Below, in pieces: positions 60,007-64,000 of a DNA stretch of 64,000 nt. Each line of letters opens with the position of its first letter. Position 1 is the stretch's first letter. The notes below the pieces were generated by a model. The model was not told the origin of the DNA, did no database searches, and was given only the letters and a program-made list of their open reading frames with translations. The position numbers were made by a program, and so were the translations under genes. Source of the DNA: JALZKA01 sp963721645 (GTDB lineage Bacteria > Actinomycetota > Thermoleophilia > Solirubrobacterales > 70-9); assembly GCA_963721645.1 (NCBI GenBank), contig CAVRJK010000002.1, forward strand, positions 248,001 through 312,000, read 5' to 3'.

Positions 60007-61431
60007 ATGGAGGAAGCAGAACCCCTGCCCCTGTTCAAGGGCAACCGGATGAGCCCGCGCCGGCAGACGGACGCGAGGCTCGTGCGGCGTGCAGTCAAGG
60101 GCGAGGACGGCGCCTTCGCAGCCATCTTCGAGCGATACGGACAGGAGCTCTACAGATACTGCCGCGCGATCCTGGGAAATCCGGAGGACGCACAGGACGC
60201 GGTTCAGAACACGATGGCGAGGGCTATCCGGGCTCTGCCGGGCGAGCACCGTTCGCTCGCGTTACGACCCTGGCTCTATCGGGTCGCACGGAACGAATCG
60301 ATCAACCTGATGAGGCTGCGCGAGAAAACAGTCGAGTTGACAGAGGCGCTGTCGCCTCCCGTTCCCGCCGCCGATATCCGCGCCGAGCACCGCGAAGCGG
60401 TGCGGACCCTGGTCTCGGACCTGGCTTCGCTGCCGGAAGCGCAGAGGTCTGCGCTCGTTCTCCACGAGATGAGCGGCCTCAGCCATACCGAGATCTCGGA
60501 GGCGATGCAGCGCTCGCCGCGGGCGTCCCGCCAAGCCATCTACGAGGCGCGCGTCGCCTTGCAGGACCTGAACGAGGGCAGGAACATGGAGTGTGATCAG
60601 GTCAGGCTCGCGGTCTCTGACGGCGACGGCCGCGTCTTGAAAGGACGAAAGATTCGCGCCCACCTGCGAGCTTGTCAGGGGTGCTCGGACTTCGCACTTG
60701 CGATCGAACAGCGGCATGAGCGATTCGGCCTGTTGGCACCGCCTCTGCCGATGACAGTGGCTGCCGGCTTGATCTCGAGCGCGGTTGGTGGAGGGACCGC
60801 CGCGGGCGTCGGCGCGAGTGCGGGAGTCGGCGTCGTTGCGCTCGGAGCCGGCGGGTCAGCTGCCTTCAAATCCGTAGGGATTGTCGCGGCGAGCCTCGCG
60901 CTGGGGATCGGGGGCGCCAAGGTTGCCGGCGTCGATCTGCCCGTGATCGGGCCGGAGGCGGAGCGGAACCCGACGGGACAGCAGCCGAACGAAAGCGAGA
61001 TCGGCTCAAGTGGAGCGAGCTCCAGTGCAGCGGGTGAAGATGCCGCGACTTCTCGACCAGGTTCTTCGGCCCGCGACCGTGAGAGCGACGAACGCGCCAA
61101 GGGCAACGGCCGTGGATCCCAAGCGGGACGAGGTCAGGCGAACTCGAAGAGCGAAAAGCCTAAGGACGCGAAGAGGCCCGACGACCCGGCGTCGACTGGG
61201 TCTCAGAACGCAGCGTCGAGCAGTGCCGCGGGTGGTGCTTCTGGGCTGGCCCCCGCAGGCTCGGGCAAGCCGGAGACTCCTCCTGGTCACTCGATCTCCG
61301 ACGCCCACTCTTCCGGGCAGGGTGGAGGCCCGTCGGCCTCCGCCGGCTCCGCATCTGCCGTGGGTGGCGGTCCCCCCACGCACTCGAACGCCGGTGGCAA
61401 TTCCGGGAGCGGCGGCAAGCCCGGCAAATAG
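60007..61431 (+). CDS. ECF sigma factor fused to a zinc anti-sigma domain, membrane segment and Ser/Gly-rich tail
   Basis: 474 residues from ATG 60007. Region 2 (FAAIFERYGQELYRYCRAIL...DAVQNTMARAIRAL, RPWLYRVARNESINLMR) and region 4 (LPEAQRSALVLHEMSGLSHTEISEAMQRSPRASRQAIYEAR) are complete. The next block, MECDQVRLAVSDGDGRVLKG...AHLRACQGCSDF, is a zf-HC2-type anti-sigma zinc motif (Hx3CxxC). A Gly/Ala-rich stretch contains one or two membrane helices (FKSVGIVAASLALGIGGAKVAG), then about 150 residues low in complexity. It has the same architecture as the gene at 47.1-48.6 kb with different sequence. Confidence 0.88.
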   Translation: MEEAEPLPLFKGNRMSPRRQTDARLVRRAVKGEDGAFAAIFERYGQELYRYCRAILGNPEDAQDAVQNTMARAIRALPGEHRSLALRPWLYRVARNESINLMRLREKTVELTEALSPPVPAADIRAEHREAVRTLVSDLASLPEAQRSALVLHEMSGLSHTEISEAMQRSPRASRQAIYEARVALQDLNEGRNMECDQVRLAVSDGDGRVLKGRKIRAHLRACQGCSDFALAIEQRHERFGLLAPPLPMTVAAGLISSAVGGGTAAGVGASAGVGVVALGAGGSAAFKSVGIVAASLALGIGGAKVAGVDLPVIGPEAERNPTGQQPNESEIGSSGASSSAAGEDAATSRPGSSARDRESDERAKGNGRGSQAGRGQANSKSEKPKDAKRPDDPASTGSQNAASSSAAGGASGLAPAGSGKPETPPGHSISDAHSSGQGGGPSASAGSASAVGGGPPTHSNAGGNSGSGGKPGK

Positions 61432-61491
61432 CTCCTGACATCTCGTCTCCCAGGTCGTTCTTTCCTAACCAGCTACTGCAAAAGGAGCAAT

Positions 61492-61860
61492 ATGAAGAAG
61501 GCAATCGCAACTCTCACGATCTGTGGCGGGCTCGCCCTGATCGGCACACCTGGCGTTCAGGCCGGCGAGAATTCGAACAACGGCAAGGACGAGACCGCGA
61601 AGGCGTGCGCGGACCTGAAGAAGGCAGACAAGGCGGCTTTCAAGGCGACTTACGGGAAGCACGCCATGCGCACCTGCAAGAAGGGCGAGAAGCCCGCGGC
61701 CGAGGAGACGACCCCGGCTGAGTTCAAGAACGCGGCGAAGGAATGCCGTGCGGAGCGCGACGCCGATCCGGAGGCCTTCCAGGAGACGTATGGCACGAAT
61801 GGCAAGAAGAAGAACGCCTTTGGCAAGTGCGTCTCGGCGAAGGTTCAAGAGCAGCGCTAA
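61492..61860 (+). CDS. small secreted protein with two cysteine-bounded repeats
   Basis: 122 residues; AAAGGAG (61481-61487) is a good ribosome-binding site. After a signal peptide (MKKAIATLTICGGLALIGTP, cleavage near VQA) come two related units: CADLKKADKAAFKATYGKHAMRTC-type and CRAERDADPEAFQETYGTN...FGKC. Each is a helix bounded by cysteines with a central (A/E)FxxTYG motif, so each may fold as a small disulfide-closed helix pair. Unrecognised. It lies 60 bases after the sigma/anti-sigma gene and may be under its control. Confidence 0.82.
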   Translation: MKKAIATLTICGGLALIGTPGVQAGENSNNGKDETAKACADLKKADKAAFKATYGKHAMRTCKKGEKPAAEETTPAEFKNAAKECRAERDADPEAFQETYGTNGKKKNAFGKCVSAKVQEQR

Positions 61861-61906
61861 TCGTCTCGGACTCACGCGGCCTTGTTTGACAGGGCCTCTT
61901 GGCATG

Positions 61907-61944
61907 CGGCCGCCGCTCTGGATAGGGCGGCGGCCGTTGTGTTT
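61907..61944 (+). terminator. rho-independent terminator
   Basis: CGGCCGCCGC (61907-61916) pairs perfectly with GCGGCGGCCG (61927-61936) around a 10-base loop, followed by TTGTGTTT. It ends the secreted-protein transcript. Confidence 0.8.
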
Positions 61945-61962
61945 GCCCGCTACGGTCCATCC

Positions 61963-62409
61963 ATGGCAATCCGCGAAGCCACCATCGAAGACATCCCGGC
62001 GCTCATGCCGCTCTTCCGGGGCTACTTCGACTTCTATGAGTCGGACCCCGACGACGCTGATGTCGAGGTGCTCCTCCGGGAGGTCATCGCGGCTCCGGAA
62101 ACCGAGGCCTATCTGTTGGTGGCGATGGACGACGACGGCAAGGTGGTCGGCTTCGCGAACAACGACTGGAAGTGGTCGAGCCTTCGCGGCAAGAGGATCG
62201 TCCTCATGGATGACCTCTTCGTCCATCCCGACGCTCGCGGTGGCGGGCACGCGGACGCGCTGATCAACGCGGTCGCCGACGTGGCGCGCAAACACGGAGC
62301 TCCGAACCTTCTCTGGTACACGGCGCACGACAACGTTCGCGCGCAGACCGTCTACAACCGCGTCGGCGGAGTGCCAGGCGACTACAAGGAGTATGAGCTC
62401 GAGCTCTAG
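61963..62409 (+). CDS. GNAT-family acetyltransferase
   Basis: 148 residues from ATG 61963; the open frame upstream runs through the terminator hairpin and is not coding. IREATIEDIPALMPLFRGYFDFY opens the fold, MDDLFVHPDARGGGHADALINAVADVARKHG is motif A with the acetyl-CoA-binding loop, and NVRAQTVYNRVGG is motif B. Substrate unknown. Monocistronic. Confidence 0.93.
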   Translation: MAIREATIEDIPALMPLFRGYFDFYESDPDDADVEVLLREVIAAPETEAYLLVAMDDDGKVVGFANNDWKWSSLRGKRIVLMDDLFVHPDARGGGHADALINAVADVARKHGAPNLLWYTAHDNVRAQTVYNRVGGVPGDYKEYELEL

Positions 62410-62438
62410 CCCCGCACCGGCGAACGTAAGCGTTGTGT

Positions 62439-62455
62439 GAGGGGTCTGACCCCTC
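62439..62455. repeat. GGGGTCTGACCCC palindrome
   Basis: GAGGGGTCTGACCCCTC in T form with GTGTGA before it, the mirror image of the usual CCTCACAC flank, so this is the extended unit on the minus strand. It lies between two convergent genes (GNAT and oxidase). Confidence 0.9.
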
Positions 62456-62467
62456 GGGTCGCTCGGG

Positions 62468-64000
62468 TCAGGGCTCGACGACCTCGAACTGGCTCATGAG
62501 GCCGTGGTCCTCGTGGTCGAGCATGTGGCAGTGCATGACGAACTTGCCCGTGTAGTCAGAGAGCTTGCCGGCGATCGTGATCGACTCGAACGGGTCGAGA
62601 AAGAACGTCTCTTTGAGGCAATTCTCCTCCGGCGGCACGGTTCCCGGGCCGGGGGCACGCTTGACGGTGTACCAGTCGGTGTGGTGCGGGTGCATCATGT
62701 GCGCGACCGAGGTGTTGTTGGAGATCTTCCAGACGACTACCGAGCCCAGCGCAGGCGTCGTTTCCACCCGGCTTGGATTGAACGTCTTCCCGTTGATCTC
62801 CCAGGGCCCGCCGGTGAAGTTCCCGGACACGTTCCACCGGAAATCAACCGGGCTGGCGGCTGACACGGTCTGTGTCCAGGCGGGCAGCGGGGGCAGATCG
62901 AGATCCTGAGCTTCGGCGGTTTCGTCCGGCAGCGCTTCGTCTTGGACCCGGAACTGCATGACGGGACCGTTGTAGGGCTTTGAGCCCAGGGCATTCTCGC
63001 CGCCTTGGCGCGGGCCGCTCCTGAGTACCAGGGTCTCGCCTTGGGCGGCCGCGAAGTCGATGATCAGCTCCACGCGCTCACCGGGACCGATCAGGACCTT
63101 GTCTCGCGACAGCGCTTGCGGCATCAGCCCCGACTCCGTTGCGATCTGTGACATCGGCGGTGCCTGAGGGCCTTCGAAGAAGAAGTTGTAGGCGCGGAAG
63201 TTGGAAGCGTTCAGGATCCGTACGCGGTGGCGCTGGGCCGAGACTTCGTGAAAGGGAAGGACGGCGCCGTTTACGAGGACGTGCTTGCCCTGGGCTCCGT
63301 CGTTTGGAGGAGTCAGCTTGGCGAAGGGATCCTTGAGCTGGTTCTTCGAGTTCAGGTCGCGGTCGGCGATCATCAGCGACAGGTCACGTTCGCCGCGTGG
63401 CAGCGGCAGAGCAAGGTCCACCTCGTCCTCGGTGATCCACATACCTGCGAGGCCGCGCCAGACGTTCTCGCCGGTCCGATCGAGGCGATGGTCGTGGTAC
63501 CAGTGCATTGCGGCGCGCTCGTCAGCGCCGTCCTCTGTGAAATCGTGGCGGTAGGTGCGGTTCTTCCCCGGCTTGATCAGGAGATCGTTACCCGAGGCGC
63601 GCTCCGACAGATCGGGGGAGATATCGCAGTAGAGGGAGCGGGGTTGGAAGCGGGTCAGTCCGCCCGGCTGGCCGTCGTCGTTTGACCGCGTGTGGGCGCC
63701 GTGGAGATGCACCGAGAGGTCCCCGGCCTTGGCGGGCAGGCGGTGCTTGAAGGTGACCGTGGTCCGCTCACCCGAAGGCCTGCGGATCGTCGGGCCTGGA
63801 AATGTTCCGCCGTAGGTCCACATCCGCGTCTTGCGGCCGGGAAGGACTCTGATGTCAGCCGGCTTGATCGGGATCGTGAGGTTCGATCCGGTGAGCTCCA
63901 GCGGGATCGGCAGCCGTCGCGTGTACGGCTCGACGCCCTTCGCGAGCGCCTCGTCGAGAAGGGAGCCGTCGCCCGAACGCAGCCACGCCGGCAGTGCCAG
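62468..64000 (-). CDS. multicopper oxidase (CotA/bilirubin-oxidase-like), N-terminus beyond the window
   Basis: The open frame runs from the stop at 62468-62470 to the end of the window with no stop; the part upstream of 63823 (RRLPIPLELTGSNLTIPI...) reads as protein, so the start is beyond 64000. The visible part is at least 510 residues. Copper ligands: HLHGAH (first cupredoxin), HWYHDH, HMMHPHH and the type-1/trinuclear segment MHCHMLDHEDHGLMSQF, with an axial Met. Such enzymes oxidise phenols, metals or bilirubin with reduction of O2 to water. Export cannot be judged without the N-terminus. Confidence 0.93.
   Translation of the reverse strand: MALPAWLRSGDGSLLDEALAKGVEPYTRRLPIPLELTGSNLTIPIKPADIRVLPGRKTRMWTYGGTFPGPTIRRPSGERTTVTFKHRLPAKAGDLSVHLHGAHTRSNDDGQPGGLTRFQPRSLYCDISPDLSERASGNDLLIKPGKNRTYRHDFTEDGADERAAMHWYHDHRLDRTGENVWRGLAGMWITEDEVDLALPLPRGERDLSLMIADRDLNSKNQLKDPFAKLTPPNDGAQGKHVLVNGAVLPFHEVSAQRHRVRILNASNFRAYNFFFEGPQAPPMSQIATESGLMPQALSRDKVLIGPGERVELIIDFAAAQGETLVLRSGPRQGGENALGSKPYNGPVMQFRVQDEALPDETAEAQDLDLPPLPAWTQTVSAASPVDFRWNVSGNFTGGPWEINGKTFNPSRVETTPALGSVVVWKISNNTSVAHMMHPHHTDWYTVKRAPGPGTVPPEENCLKETFFLDPFESITIAGKLSDYTGKFVMHCHMLDHEDHGLMSQFEVVEP

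Overview
This is a GC-rich, densely coding window, almost certainly from an actinobacterium of the class Thermoleophilia (Solirubrobacterales or Gaiellales type). I infer this from the gene set and order: tandem Mce genes, metG-tatD-ksgA-ispE, glmU-prs-rplY-pth, mfd-peptidyl-prolyl isomerase-mazG-eno-ftsB, a PucR-type regulator, many GTG starts and many overlapping stop/start codons. No database search was possible. No rRNA, CRISPR array, prophage or transposase gene was found. There are two tRNAs, Gln(TTG) and Leu(TAA).

Layout. 1-5.3 kb: the end of an Mce (MlaD-like) lipid-transport operon, then a secreted protein whose frame is broken, closed by a strong terminator. 5.3-11.2 kb: metG, tatD, rsmA, ispE, a DedA-PAP2 fusion and a small membrane protein. 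11.2-13.6 kb: a PucR-like regulator, tRNA-Gln and a free-standing HNH nuclease. 13.7-26.9 kb: housekeeping genes for cell-wall precursor, PRPP and translation (glmU, prs, rplY, pth), then mfd, a PpiC foldase, mazG, eno and a FtsB/DivIC-like protein. 26.9-37.7 kb: seven tightly packed genes (two large polytopic membrane proteins, three sulfotransferases, a GT28-like glycosyltransferase and a flippase), which together look like a pathway for a sulfated surface glycan. 37.7-45.1 kb: csrA, a nuclease, class I aldolase, a YbdK-type ligase, a rhomboid-like protein with a broken frame, an O-methyltransferase, an acetyltransferase and an UPF0173 hydrolase. 45.2-48.6 kb: a NarL-type two-component pair and an ECF sigma factor fused to a zinc anti-sigma domain. 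48.6-56.7 kb: tRNA-Leu, an SRPBCC protein, aldehyde dehydrogenase, two exported proteins, a membrane adenylate cyclase, an IlvG-like thiamine-diphosphate enzyme and a methyltransferase. 56.8-59.9 kb: an ABC-2 exporter with a divergent MarR regulator. 60-64 kb: a second sigma/anti-sigma fusion, a small secreted cysteine protein, a GNAT protein and a multicopper oxidase running off the end.

The most unusual feature is a short palindrome family, GGGGTCWGACCCC (W = A or T). About twenty exact or degenerate copies are scattered through the window. Most lie between genes, but several sit inside reading frames (mazG, the membrane protein at 26.9 kb, the thiamine-diphosphate enzyme at 54 kb), always keeping the frame. 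In the last case it has expanded into a 36-bp tandem array encoding a 12-residue repeat. It behaves like a REP/MITE-type element tolerated as protein linkers. Its mobilising enzyme, if there is one, is not in this window.

Two genes (4.7 kb and 42.03 kb) each carry a +1 frameshift beside a short homopolymer. That pattern would fit sequence errors as well as real mutations.
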